A DNA stretch of 48,834 nt, taken from NCBI RefSeq assembly GCF_001613205.1, contig NZ_BDBX01000057.1:1-48834 (forward strand). Reading direction: 5' to 3'. The translations under genes and the position numbers were made by a program. Shown piece by piece: positions 14,707-22,775 of the stretch. Each line of letters begins with the position of its first letter. The first letter of the stretch is position 1. The notes beneath the pieces are model-generated. The model was given only the letters and a program-made list of their open reading frames with translations, did no database searches and was not told where the DNA came from. This stretch comes from Nocardia sienata NBRC 100364. GTDB lineage: Bacteria; Actinomycetota; Actinomycetes; Mycobacteriales; Mycobacteriaceae.

Positions 14707-15534
14707 ATGCCTGTGTGCACGACACGCGACAAGGTGAACATCTATTACAAGGATTGGGGCAGGGGTCGCCCGGTCGTCTTCATCCACGGCTGGCCGTTGA
14801 ACGCCGACGCCTGGGAAGACCAGATGAAATTCGTCGTCGACAACGGTTATCGCGGTATCGCCCACGACCGGCGCGGTCACGGCCGCTCGGACCAGCCGTG
14901 GAACGGTTACGATTTCGACACCTTCGCCGACGATCTGAACGATCTGCTGACGAGTCTGGATGTCCAGGACGCGACGCTGGTGGCACACAGTATGGGTGGC
15001 GGTGAGCTCGCTCGCTATATCGGCCGGCACGGTACCGGGCGGGTGCACTCCGCGGTGCTGCTCTCGGCCATCCCGCCGCTGATGGCCAAGACCGAGAACA
15101 ACCCCGAAGGTGTGCCGGACGAGGTTTTCGACCAGATCAAATCCGGAATCCTCACCGAGCGTTCGCAATTCTGGAAGGACACATCGGAAGGGTTCTTCAG
15201 CGCGAATCGCCCGGGCAACAAAGTGACCCAGGGAAATCGCGACGCATTCTGGTTCATGGGTATGCACGAGAGCATCCAGGCCGGCGTGAAATGTGTCGAC
15301 GCGTTCGCGTACACCGATTTCACCGAAGATCTGAAGAAGTTCGATATTCCCACGCTGATCGTACACGGAGACGACGACCAGGTGGTGCCGATCGATGCCA
15401 CCGGACGCAAATCGGCGGAGTTGATCCAGGATTCGACGCTGAAGGTGTACGAGGGCGGCTCGCACGGTATCGCGCTCGTCCCGGGGGACAAGGAAAAGTT
15501 CAACGCCGATCTGCTGGAGTTCCTCGACCGCTGA
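14707..15534 (+). CDS. Alpha/beta hydrolase, non-haem chloroperoxidase-like
   Basis: A 275-residue alpha/beta hydrolase of the cofactor-free haloperoxidase/esterase group. The oxyanion segment is FIHGWPLN, the nucleophile S95 sits in HSMGGGE, the acid is probably D224 in GDDDQVVPI, and the base is H253 in GGSHGIA. The DRRGHGRS motif typical of the group is present. These enzymes are esterases that also make peracids; the natural substrate is unknown. AAGGAGG lies 7 nt before the ATG. No signal peptide. It is convergent with the MmgE/PrpD operon. Confidence 0.9.
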   Translation: MPVCTTRDKVNIYYKDWGRGRPVVFIHGWPLNADAWEDQMKFVVDNGYRGIAHDRRGHGRSDQPWNGYDFDTFADDLNDLLTSLDVQDATLVAHSMGGGELARYIGRHGTGRVHSAVLLSAIPPLMAKTENNPEGVPDEVFDQIKSGILTERSQFWKDTSEGFFSANRPGNKVTQGNRDAFWFMGMHESIQAGVKCVDAFAYTDFTEDLKKFDIPTLIVHGDDDQVVPIDATGRKSAELIQDSTLKVYEGGSHGIALVPGDKEKFNADLLEFLDR

Positions 15535-15693
15535 CGGCACCCGGCATGAACACCTTGTCGCGCCGGCCGACAGGACGCGATCGACTGTGCTGTCCGGACC
15601 GACCGATGCCCAGCGGTGGTATCGGCCGTCACGGAGACGGACTAGCCCCGCGGATCCCCGGGTACCGGGAAAACCACAGGGCTCTTCCGCTGT

Positions 15694-15711
15694 TGCCGGC
15701 CGAGTCCGGCA
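15694..15711 (-). terminator. Possible terminator of the IclR-MmgE operon
   Basis: TGCCGG-CCGAGT-CCGGCA forms a 6-bp stem 43 nt past the MmgE/PrpD stop. The 219-base convergent gap 15535-15753 otherwise shows no gene. Confidence 0.35.
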
Positions 15712-15753
15712 GCGTCGGGTTCACCACCGCAACCGGACCGGGCGACCGGAGGG

Positions 15754-17190
15754 TCAGCCCCGGACGAGCGACATGAGACTGTCCAGCGATCCGGCCGACG
15801 GCAGGGCGAGCGCGCGCTCGGCGACCGTCCCCGCGTGCACCGCGGAGAGGTGACCTTCCACGTTCAAGTCGAACTTTCGCGTGAGTTCGCCATCGGAGAG
15901 TGGGTTGGCCGGGCCGCCGCGATTGTGGTCGACACGCGCTTCGTGCCATTGCCCGTCGCGGGTGCGTACCCGCAGCACGGCCGGGAACTGGTGCGGATAG
16001 ATCTCGTCGCACCGGGCGTCGGCGTGCGCGACCACGAGCGCGGCCAGGGCCAGCGTGCGGGGATCGCGTGCGGCTTCGTCGGTGAAATCGGCATGGCCCA
16101 CACCCAGCCCGGATCCGCCGAGCAGCGCCCGTGCCACCGTGAACGGACCGGAGAAGGCCGCGTGGTAGCCGGACTCGGGGGCGGCTTTGGCGGCGGGCGG
16201 TTCGGCGATGGTGCGCAGCACCGGCGTCGGCACGCCGAGGTCGATCTCCACGATCGCGTCCGGATCGATGCCGCCCGCTCGCAGCGCGCGGGCGGCATCG
16301 ATACCGGCGTGGGTGAAGTGGTTGCACGGATAGGGCTTGAAGAAGATCCCGGGCAGTTCCCAGTGTTCGCCCAGCCGATCGACGACCTTGGCCGTATCGG
16401 CCCGGTCCCCGCAGAAGGCGTGCAGGAATCCGAACCGGCCCTCGATCACGGTGGGTGGTCCGGTGAGCCCGTGCCGGGCGAATTCCGCCGCGGTGACACC
16501 CGAATGCGCGGCCCAGCCGCAGTGCGCACGCTTCACCGTGCCGCCGGTCCGATTGGCCTCCAGGAGTCCGGCGCCGAAGCTGGCGGCGATACCCATCGCG
16601 TCCGCGATACCTTCGGCGTCGAGGTCGTAGAGCATGGCCGCCGCGGCGGCAGAGCCGACGGCGCCGCAGATGGATGTCGCATGCTGGCCGCGTTCGAAGA
16701 ATTCGGAATTACCCAGTTCTTCGTCGTAGCCCCCCATGCCCAGTCGCACCGCGATCTCGATGCCAACCCCCGCCGCGTCCAGGACCTCCGCACCCGAGGC
16801 GCCGGTGGCCTCACCGACCGCGAGAGCGGCCGGGACCACAGATGCCGACGGATGCAGTACCGACGGCAGATGGGTGTCGTCGGAGTCCATCGAATGCGCG
16901 AGAGTGCCGTTCACCAGCGCGGCGGTGGCGGCGGGGAAACGTTCCCCGGTGCCGATACCGGTGGCCGCGGCGGCGCCGGCCCAGCCGCGCGCCACGGCCG
17001 TGACGGCCCGGGCCGACGGCTGTCCCTGGGCGGCCAGGGAGTTGCCGAGTACATCGAGGACGCGGCGGGCCACATCCTTGCGGAGTTCGGCGGTGAGCCC
17101 GGCGGCGCGGGTATCCGCGGCGAGCGCGGCGAGCCGGCCGACCACGGTACCGGTGAGGTCGTGGCGGGCGGTGGGGGCGGCGGCGGTCAC
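15754..17190 (-). CDS. MmgE/PrpD family protein
   Basis: A 478-residue member of the MmgE/PrpD fold, which includes 2-methylcitrate dehydratase, cis-aconitate decarboxylase and iminodisuccinate epimerase. The helical core carries the family segments TLAHSMDSDDTH, HPSASVVPAALAVGE, KRAHCGWAAHSG and FKPYPCNHFTHAGIDAA. Its start overlaps the end of the cyclase gene by 4 nt (ATGA, 17187-17190), so it is the last gene of the IclR - CitE - cyclase - MmgE operon. In this context it would hydrate, dehydrate or isomerise a di- or tricarboxylate. Because methylcitrate-cycle companions are absent, prpD itself is unlikely. Family call firm, reaction unknown. Confidence 0.88.
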   Translation of the reverse strand: MTAAAPTARHDLTGTVVGRLAALAADTRAAGLTAELRKDVARRVLDVLGNSLAAQGQPSARAVTAVARGWAGAAAATGIGTGERFPAATAALVNGTLAHSMDSDDTHLPSVLHPSASVVPAALAVGEATGASGAEVLDAAGVGIEIAVRLGMGGYDEELGNSEFFERGQHATSICGAVGSAAAAAMLYDLDAEGIADAMGIAASFGAGLLEANRTGGTVKRAHCGWAAHSGVTAAEFARHGLTGPPTVIEGRFGFLHAFCGDRADTAKVVDRLGEHWELPGIFFKPYPCNHFTHAGIDAARALRAGGIDPDAIVEIDLGVPTPVLRTIAEPPAAKAAPESGYHAAFSGPFTVARALLGGSGLGVGHADFTDEAARDPRTLALAALVVAHADARCDEIYPHQFPAVLRVRTRDGQWHEARVDHNRGGPANPLSDGELTRKFDLNVEGHLSAVHAGTVAERALALPSAGSLDSLMSLVRG

Positions 17191-18026
17191 GAGGCCACCA
17201 CCGCGACCGGGCGCACCGGCGAACCGGTACCGCCGGTGATGCGCAGCGGCGCCATCACGAAGGTGAACTCGGTCAGACCGCGGGCGCTCGCGTCCTCCAG
17301 GTTCAGGTGCTCGATGATGTGGATGCCGTTCTCCACCAGCAATACCCGATGCACCGGGAGCACACTGTGCCCCTTACCGGGCGGAATGTGTTCGAAGGCG
17401 GTGGTATCGGCGCCCGCGGCCACGATCCCGGCGGCGGCCAGCCACTGCGCCGCGCCCACATCGGCACCCGGCACCCCGTCCTGCTGACCGAGGTAGCGCT
17501 GGGCGTCGTCGAAATGCCGGGCCCAGCCGGTGCGGATGAGTACGACATCCCCGCGTCGCGGCGTCACTCCGGCCGCGTCGGCGGCGTCGCGCAGGTCCTG
17601 CTCGGTGACGGCCTGGCCGGCTTCGAGAACTTCCACGCCGCGCACCCGCGGCACGTCCAGCAGCAGTCCGCGCCGGAGCATGAAGGGGATCGTTTCCGCG
17701 CCGAGCTGAGTGAACCGCCCGCCACGCTGGGCTTCTTCGGCGTCGATATCGCCGTGCAGTTTGCCGCAGTGGCTGACATGGGACAGGGCGTCCACATGGG
17801 TGCCGACGTGCCCACCGGTCACGATGATCTCGTTGGACGCCGATCCGCCGTCCGGGCGGACCATATCGCCGTGCCGGCGGATCAGGGTCATCCGGAACCC
17901 CGGATGGTTGGGTGAGCAGGGCATACCCGTCGTATACGGATGCCCGAGCTCGACGACGTCGACATCGCTGTTCACCACGGCGTGCAACAGCGCGTCCGGC
18001 GCGGTGGACACGGTGTGTTCGGTCAT
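17187..18026 (-). CDS. Cyclase family metal-dependent hydrolase (kynurenine formamidase/isatin hydrolase-like)
   Basis: A 279-residue protein of the PF04199 cyclase family. The metal-binding signature is GGHVGTHVDALSHV, that is HxGTHxDxxxH; VELGHPYTTGMPC and the late FEHIPPGKGHSVLPVH segment are also typical. Members are Mn or Zn hydrolases of amides, formamides or cyclic amides such as N-formylkynurenine and isatin. ATG 18026 overlaps the CitE stop by 4 nt and also has GAGGAGT upstream. Next to a cyclic amidohydrolase in the divergent operon, it may cut the second C-N bond of a ring-opened substrate; this is inference. Confidence 0.88.
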   Translation of the reverse strand: MTEHTVSTAPDALLHAVVNSDVDVVELGHPYTTGMPCSPNHPGFRMTLIRRHGDMVRPDGGSASNEIIVTGGHVGTHVDALSHVSHCGKLHGDIDAEEAQRGGRFTQLGAETIPFMLRRGLLLDVPRVRGVEVLEAGQAVTEQDLRDAADAAGVTPRRGDVVLIRTGWARHFDDAQRYLGQQDGVPGADVGAAQWLAAAGIVAAGADTTAFEHIPPGKGHSVLPVHRVLLVENGIHIIEHLNLEDASARGLTEFTFVMAPLRITGGTGSPVRPVAVVAS

Positions 18027-18865
18027 GCTCTCACTCCTCGTTCTGCGGTGGCCTCTGCCCGGTCGAGCACCACGCGGGCGTTCGCGACGACAGCGGGGTC
18101 GATGAATCTGCCGTTCTCGTCGAGAACCGCGGATTCCCCCGCCGCCTGGGACGCGGCCGCGCACTCCACGATTCGCCGGGCTCGGCTCTGTTCCTCCGGG
18201 GACGGTGTAAAGGCCTGGTTGACGATGCCGATCTGATCGGGATGGATGACCGAACGCCCGAAAAAGCCCTGGGCGCGGCCGGTGCGCGAGGTCTCCGCCA
18301 ATCCCGCCGAGTCCTCCACCGCGGTCCAGACACTCTGGACCGGCGAGGACAGGCCGGCCGCGCGCGCCGCGGTGACGATCCAGCCGCGCGCCCACGCCAG
18401 GCCGTCGGCCTCGGTGCGCAGATCGGCGGCCAGATCCGCTTCGCCCAGCGCGATACCGGTGACCCGCGGATGACATTTCGCGATAGCGGGCGCCGCGAGC
18501 AGACCCGCGGCCGATTCGATGATGGCGTGCACCTGGCAGGTGAGGCGGTCGGTCGTGGCCGCCACCGATTCGGGTGTTTCGGCCTTGGGGAGCCGCACTC
18601 CGGCGGGCGGGGTCTGCGCGGCGGCCAGTTCGGCGAGCTCGTTGTCCAGCCAGGACGACCCGATGGCGTTGAGCCGCAACCAGATCCGGCGCTCCGGTGC
18701 TGCCGTGCGCAGAGCGGCGAGGGCATTGGCCAGCGCGCGCTCCTTCGCGTGGACCGGTACGGCGTCCTCCAGGTCGATCACCACAGCGTCGGCGGCGCTG
18801 TCGATCGCCTTGCCGATCCGGTCGTCGCGGTGCCCGGGCACGTAGAGCCAGCTGCGCGGGGTCAT
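18023..18865 (-). CDS. HpcH/HpaI aldolase / citrate lyase beta-like (CitE-like) lyase
   Basis: A 280-residue TIM-barrel lyase of the CitE-like group, which cleaves malyl-CoA, citramalyl-CoA or similar thioesters with Mg. Family segments: RSWLYVPGHRDDRI, VVIDLEDAVP, RLNAIGSSW, the metal-ligand region IIESAAG, IALGEADLAADL, and GRSVIHPDQIGIVNQAF. The N- and C-termini are complete for the stand-alone type, and no citrate lyase alpha or gamma genes are near. It overlaps IclR upstream (18862-18865) and the cyclase downstream (18023-18026) by 4 nt. With a CoA-transferase in the divergent operon it probably performs the final C-C cleavage of a CoA-activated acid. Confidence 0.88.
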   Translation of the reverse strand: MTPRSWLYVPGHRDDRIGKAIDSAADAVVIDLEDAVPVHAKERALANALAALRTAAPERRIWLRLNAIGSSWLDNELAELAAAQTPPAGVRLPKAETPESVAATTDRLTCQVHAIIESAAGLLAAPAIAKCHPRVTGIALGEADLAADLRTEADGLAWARGWIVTAARAAGLSSPVQSVWTAVEDSAGLAETSRTGRAQGFFGRSVIHPDQIGIVNQAFTPSPEEQSRARRIVECAAASQAAGESAVLDENGRFIDPAVVANARVVLDRAEATAERGVRA

Positions 18866-19656
18866 TTCGCCTCCGCCGCAAGTGGTTTCGACGCCCGGTG
18901 GCCCAGCGCGCGCGAAACCCGCTGCGCCGCCTCGACCAGTGCGCCCTCGTAGCGATCGCACGCTTCCTCGGTCATCCGGTAGCTCGGGCCGCAGACCGAG
19001 ACCGACCCGATCACCGACCCGCCGGCCCCGAAGACCGGGGCGGCGATCGACCCCGCGCCCTCCTGGCGCTCCCCGGTCGACCGGCACACTCCCCGTTCCC
19101 GCGCCTCCCGCAGCGCCGCGCGCAGCGACGCGGGGTCGACGATCGTGGTGGCGGTCAGCCGGGGCAGCGGTCGCGACAGCAGATCGTCCTGTTCCGCCTC
19201 GGAGAGGTGGGCCAGAATGATGCGCCCCGACGAGCCGCTGTGCAGGTCGAACCGGCGACCCAGCTCGACGGTCATCTTGATTTCCTGAGTACTCTCGACC
19301 TGATCGAGGTAGACGCGACCTCCCGGTAACCGGCCGGTGACGGTCGCCGTCTCGCCCGTGGCGCGCTGCAGGTCCACCAGGGCCTCGCGGGCCATCCGCC
19401 GCAGCGGGGATACGTCCAGTGCGCGGGCGCCGAGCGTCGCCGCCGCGGGTCCGAGCAGGTACCGGCGGGTCGTGGGCTCGTAGAGCAGCAGACCGCATTC
19501 GACGAAGGTCGTCAGGATGCGGTGGGCGACCGCCTTCGACATACCGGTCGAGCGGGCGATCTCCGAGACGCCGAGCGCGCTCGACCGGCGGCCGAACTCG
19601 AGCAGCACATCGGCGGCTCGGGCGGCAGACGTGGTGCCTCCACTGGAGGACTCCAT
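18862..19656 (-). CDS. IclR family transcriptional regulator of the catabolic island
   Basis: A 264-residue regulator: an N-terminal winged helix (AADVLLEFGRRSSALGVSEIARSTGMSKAVAHRILTTF region, about 15-75) and the IclR ligand-binding domain (about 90-250, ending in GSVSVCGPSYRMTEE). ATG 19656 has CGGAG 6 nt upstream; the 25-codon extension upstream is unsupported. It is the first gene of the leftward operon and is divergent from the FAD oxidoreductase gene. Two palindromes of the TTCCGC/GCGGAA type in the 243-nt spacer are its likely binding sites. It probably controls both arms in response to a pathway metabolite. Confidence 0.92.
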   Translation of the reverse strand: MESSSGGTTSAARAADVLLEFGRRSSALGVSEIARSTGMSKAVAHRILTTFVECGLLLYEPTTRRYLLGPAAATLGARALDVSPLRRMAREALVDLQRATGETATVTGRLPGGRVYLDQVESTQEIKMTVELGRRFDLHSGSSGRIILAHLSEAEQDDLLSRPLPRLTATTIVDPASLRAALREARERGVCRSTGERQEGAGSIAAPVFGAGGSVIGSVSVCGPSYRMTEEACDRYEGALVEAAQRVSRALGHRASKPLAAEAK

Positions 19657-19735
19657 CGTGGCTCCGTTTCTGCGGGGTTTTCGTTGTTCCGACGGCGACG
19701 CTACCGGCGCGACCGACGTACATCTGAACAAAGTT

Positions 19736-19752
19736 GTACCGCTTAGCGAAAC
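19736..19752. promoter_or_regulatory. IclR operator candidate, IclR-proximal copy
   Basis: GTACCGCTTAGCGAAAC is a 17-nt imperfect dyad. It differs at two outer positions from the reverse complement of the perfect palindrome at 19868-19884. It lies 80 nt upstream of the IclR start, where it could autoregulate the leftward operon. Confidence 0.5.
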
Positions 19753-19867
19753 GATTGTCCAGGCGGCTCGACCGGCTCATGCATGAGTTTCGTCCGCGTT
19801 AATCGTTTCTACAGGCACTTGTGTCCAGATTGTCGAACGTGCATAGTGCAGGGGACCACATTCTTGC

Positions 19868-19884
19868 GTTCCGCTAAGCGGAAC
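19868..19884. promoter_or_regulatory. IclR operator candidate, perfect palindrome before the FAD oxidoreductase gene
   Basis: GTTCCGCT-A-AGCGGAAC has 8-bp arms and ends 15 nt before the GTG at 19900, between the expected promoter and the ribosome site GGAGG. Bound regulator here would block transcription of the rightward operon. Confidence 0.65.
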
Positions 19885-19899
19885 AGACTAGGAGGAAGC

Positions 19900-21267
19900 G
19901 TGGACGGTCCGGATTTCGATCTCGTCGTCGCCGGTGCGGGCGGCGGGCTCATCGCTGCGCTGCGCGCCGCCGAACTCGGCGCGAATGTGCTCGTGGTCGA
20001 CGCCGACGAGCACTTCCAGCGCGGGAACAACACCTCGATGTGCACCGCGATGATCCCGGCCGCCGGTACCCGCTGGCAGCAGGCCGCGGGCGTCGCGGAC
20101 AGCCCGGACCGGTTTCTCGCCGATATCGACCGCAAAACCGGCGGTACGGCCGACCACCGCCTGGCCCGGGCCCTCGCCGAGTCGAGCGCGCGGCTGGTCA
20201 CCTGGCTGGCCGACGCCCAGGAACTCGACCTCGAACTGGTCACCGACTTCCGCTATCCCGGCCACAGCGCCGACCGCTGCCACACCATCCCCGGCCGCCA
20301 CGGCTCCAAGCTGCTGCGCCACCTGGTCGAGCGTGCCCGCGCCCATCCGCGGATCGAGTTGATCGCGCCGATGAGCCTGCGCGAGGTGCTCACCACCGAC
20401 GGCCGGGTCACCGGCGTCGAGATCGCCACCCCGGACGGGAACGCCGAACAGCTGACCGCCCCCGCCGTGCTGCTCGCGACCAACGGCTTCGGCGCCGACA
20501 GCGAGCTGGTGCGCCGCTGGATCCCGGAGATCGCCGACGCCCACTATCACGGCGGACAGTTCAGCCGGGGCGACGCGCTGCGGATCGGGCAGGGCCTGGG
20601 CGCCGACACCGGTTTCCTCGACGCGTACCAGGGGCACGCGGCGCTCTCCGCGCGCAGCCAGACCCTCATCGGCTGGGCCACCGTCGTCCACGGCGGCGTC
20701 ATCATGAACAGCGAGGGCCGCCGGTTCGCACCCGAGACCACGGGTTATTCGGAATTCGCGGCCATCCTCGCGGCCCAGCCCGGCGGTGCCGGATGGATCG
20801 TCATCGACGAGCACATCGAAGCGCTGTGCTCGGTGTTCGACGATTTCCGCGCGGTCGCCGAGAGCGGTTCGCTGATCCGCGCCGCGACTGCCACCGAACT
20901 GGCCGAACGGATCGGCGTACCGGCCGCCGCGCTGGACGACGAACTCGGGGCCGCCCACCGTGCCGCGGCGGGTACGGAACCGGACCGGCAGGGTCGCACC
21001 GACGACCGCCACCCCCTCACCGCGCCCTATGTCGCCATCGCCGTGACCCCCGCCCTGTTCCATACCCAGGGCGGTCTGGTCGTGGACGAACACGCGCGGG
21101 TACTGGCCGGCGGTGTGCCGGTGCCCGGCCTCTACGCCTCGGGCGGCGCGGCCATCGGCATCTCGGGTCACGGCGCCGGGGGCTACCTCGCCGGAAACGG
21201 CCTCATCACCGCGCTCGGCCTGGCGTTCCTCGCCGCCGAGCACGTGAGCAGCCCGGTCGCCGCCTGA
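19900..21267 (+). CDS. FAD-dependent oxidoreductase, fumarate reductase/succinate dehydrogenase flavoprotein-like
   Basis: A 455-residue FAD_binding_2 protein. It opens with the dinucleotide motif GAGGGLIAALRAAE (12-25), followed by VVDADE. NNTSMCTAMIPAAGT, LLATNGFG, VHGGVIMNSEGRRFAPE and the C-terminal GLYASGGAAIGISGHGAGGYLAGNGL complete the fold. The family reduces or introduces C=C bonds next to carboxylates or ketones (fumarate, urocanate, tricarballylate, 3-ketosteroids). GTG 19900 is used because GGAGGAAG lies just before it and the 39 upstream codons overlap the operator. First gene of the rightward operon. In this pathway a desaturation of a dicarboxylic intermediate is the likely role. 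Confidence 0.87.
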   Translation: MDGPDFDLVVAGAGGGLIAALRAAELGANVLVVDADEHFQRGNNTSMCTAMIPAAGTRWQQAAGVADSPDRFLADIDRKTGGTADHRLARALAESSARLVTWLADAQELDLELVTDFRYPGHSADRCHTIPGRHGSKLLRHLVERARAHPRIELIAPMSLREVLTTDGRVTGVEIATPDGNAEQLTAPAVLLATNGFGADSELVRRWIPEIADAHYHGGQFSRGDALRIGQGLGADTGFLDAYQGHAALSARSQTLIGWATVVHGGVIMNSEGRRFAPETTGYSEFAAILAAQPGGAGWIVIDEHIEALCSVFDDFRAVAESGSLIRAATATELAERIGVPAAALDDELGAAHRAAAGTEPDRQGRTDDRHPLTAPYVAIAVTPALFHTQGGLVVDEHARVLAGGVPVPGLYASGGAAIGISGHGAGGYLAGNGLITALGLAFLAAEHVSSPVAA

Positions 21268-21306
21268 CCCCAGATTTCATCTATCGGATATTCGCCAGGA
21301 GAAGAA

Positions 21307-22767
21307 ATGACCTCGTACCTGATCAAGAACGGCACCGTGGTGCGCACCGACAACTCGGCCCCCGAGGAGGGCGAGGCCGCGGACATCCTGATCGTCGACG
21401 GCAAGATCGCCGCCATCGGCGCGAACCTGGAATCCGCCGATGCCGAGGTCGTCGACGCGTCCGGCAAGCTGATCTTCCCCGGCGTGGTGGACGCCCACCA
21501 GCACTGGGGCATCTACAACCCCCTGGCCGAGGACACGCAGACCGAATCCCGTGCGAGCGCCCAGGGCGGTGTCACCACCGCGCTGACCTATATGCGGACC
21601 GGGCAGTACTACCTGAACAAGGGCGGCGCCTACGCCGACTTCTTCCCGGAGGTGCTGGACGCCTCGGCCGGTCGCAGCTACATCGACTACGCGTTCCACC
21701 TGGCGCCCATGTCCAAGGAACATATCGGCGAGATCCCCTCGCTGGCCGCCGATCAGGGCGTGACCTCGTTCAAGATCTTCATGTTCTACGGCAGCCACGG
21801 CCTGCACGGGCGGTCCGCCTCGCAGAGCGATTTCCTGATGATCCCCTCCGACGAGCGCTACGACATCGCGCATTTCGAGTTCGTGATGCGCGGCGTGCAG
21901 AAGGCGCGGGAGCAGTTCCCCGAACTCGCCGAGCACATCTCGCTGTCGCTGCACTGTGAGACCGCCGAGATCATGAGCGCCTACACCAAGATCGTCGAGC
22001 AGGAGGGCGAGCTCAGCGGTCTCGCCGCCTACAGCGCCTCGCGCCCGCAGCATTCCGAGGGCCTGGCCGTGACCATCGCGTCCTTCCTGGCCGACGAGAC
22101 CGGACTGCCGAATATCAACCTGCTGCATCTGAGCTCGGCCAAGGCGCTGAAGGCCGCCATGAAGATGGCCGAGGCGTTCCCGCACGTGAACTTCCGCCGC
22201 GAGGTCACCATCGGTCATCTACTCACCGATATCGACAACGCGAACGGCTTGGGCGCCAAGGTGAATCCGCCGATCCGCCCGCGCGAGGACGTCGAAGCGC
22301 TGTGGGAGCACCTGCTCGCCGGCAATATCGACTGGGTCGTCTCCGACCACGCCTGCTGCAAGGACGAGGTGAAGTTCGGCGAGGACCGCGAGGATGTGTT
22401 CGCCGCCAAGTCCGGTTTCGGCGGCACCGAGTACCTGCTGCCCGGGCTGCTCACCGAGGGCCGCAAGCGGGGTCTGTCGCTGCGCCGGATCGCCCAGCTC
22501 ACCGCCTCGAACCCGGCCGACCGCTACGGCCTGCCCGGCAAGGGCCGGCTCGCCGAGGGCGTCGACGCCGATATCGCGATCGTCGACCCGAACCGCGCCT
22601 GGACCGTGCGCGCCGCGGATTCGGAATCCACCCAGGAGTACACGCCGTTCGAGGGATTCGAGCTGACCGCGGCGGTCACCGACACCTTCGTGCGCGGTAA
22701 CCGGGTGCTGGCCGACGGCGTGGTCACCGGCGAGCCCGCGGGCCGCTACATCTCGCGCCCGTACTGA
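21307..22767 (+). CDS. Cyclic amidohydrolase (dihydroorotase/hydantoinase/allantoinase-like)
   Basis: A 486-residue amidohydrolase barrel with a complete binuclear metal site: H64 and H66 (DAHQHWG), the lysine to be carbamylated K156 (TSFKIFMFYG), H216 (LSLHCETAE), H274 (LLHLSSA) and D346 (VVSDHACCK). The HxH motif is HQH rather than the HTH or HVH usual in dihydropyrimidinases and dihydroorotases, and long insertions are present. The substrate may therefore differ from the standard ring amides. CAGGAGAAG lies before the ATG. It is the natural ring-opening enzyme of the island. Pyrimidine or allantoin partner genes are absent, so assignment as pyrC, hydA or allB is not supported. Confidence 0.88.
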   Translation: MTSYLIKNGTVVRTDNSAPEEGEAADILIVDGKIAAIGANLESADAEVVDASGKLIFPGVVDAHQHWGIYNPLAEDTQTESRASAQGGVTTALTYMRTGQYYLNKGGAYADFFPEVLDASAGRSYIDYAFHLAPMSKEHIGEIPSLAADQGVTSFKIFMFYGSHGLHGRSASQSDFLMIPSDERYDIAHFEFVMRGVQKAREQFPELAEHISLSLHCETAEIMSAYTKIVEQEGELSGLAAYSASRPQHSEGLAVTIASFLADETGLPNINLLHLSSAKALKAAMKMAEAFPHVNFRREVTIGHLLTDIDNANGLGAKVNPPIRPREDVEALWEHLLAGNIDWVVSDHACCKDEVKFGEDREDVFAAKSGFGGTEYLLPGLLTEGRKRGLSLRRIAQLTASNPADRYGLPGKGRLAEGVDADIAIVDPNRAWTVRAADSESTQEYTPFEGFELTAAVTDTFVRGNRVLADGVVTGEPAGRYISRPY

Positions 22768-22775
22768 GGAGCCCG

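Noticed and set aside
15754..18865. Methylcitrate cycle or citrate lyase operon
   Set aside because: prpB, prpC and the citrate lyase alpha/gamma subunits are absent; the PrpD- and CitE-like proteins sit with amide hydrolases and a CoA-transferase instead.
17187..18881. 564-residue fusion of cyclase and upstream sequence
   Set aside because: The upstream part is a shadow of the CitE-like gene; ATG 18026 with its own ribosome site and ATGA overlap is the real start.
21307..22767. Pyrimidine or allantoin degradation locus
   Set aside because: No dihydropyrimidine dehydrogenase, ureidopropionase, allantoicase or urease genes nearby, and the amidohydrolase motif differs.
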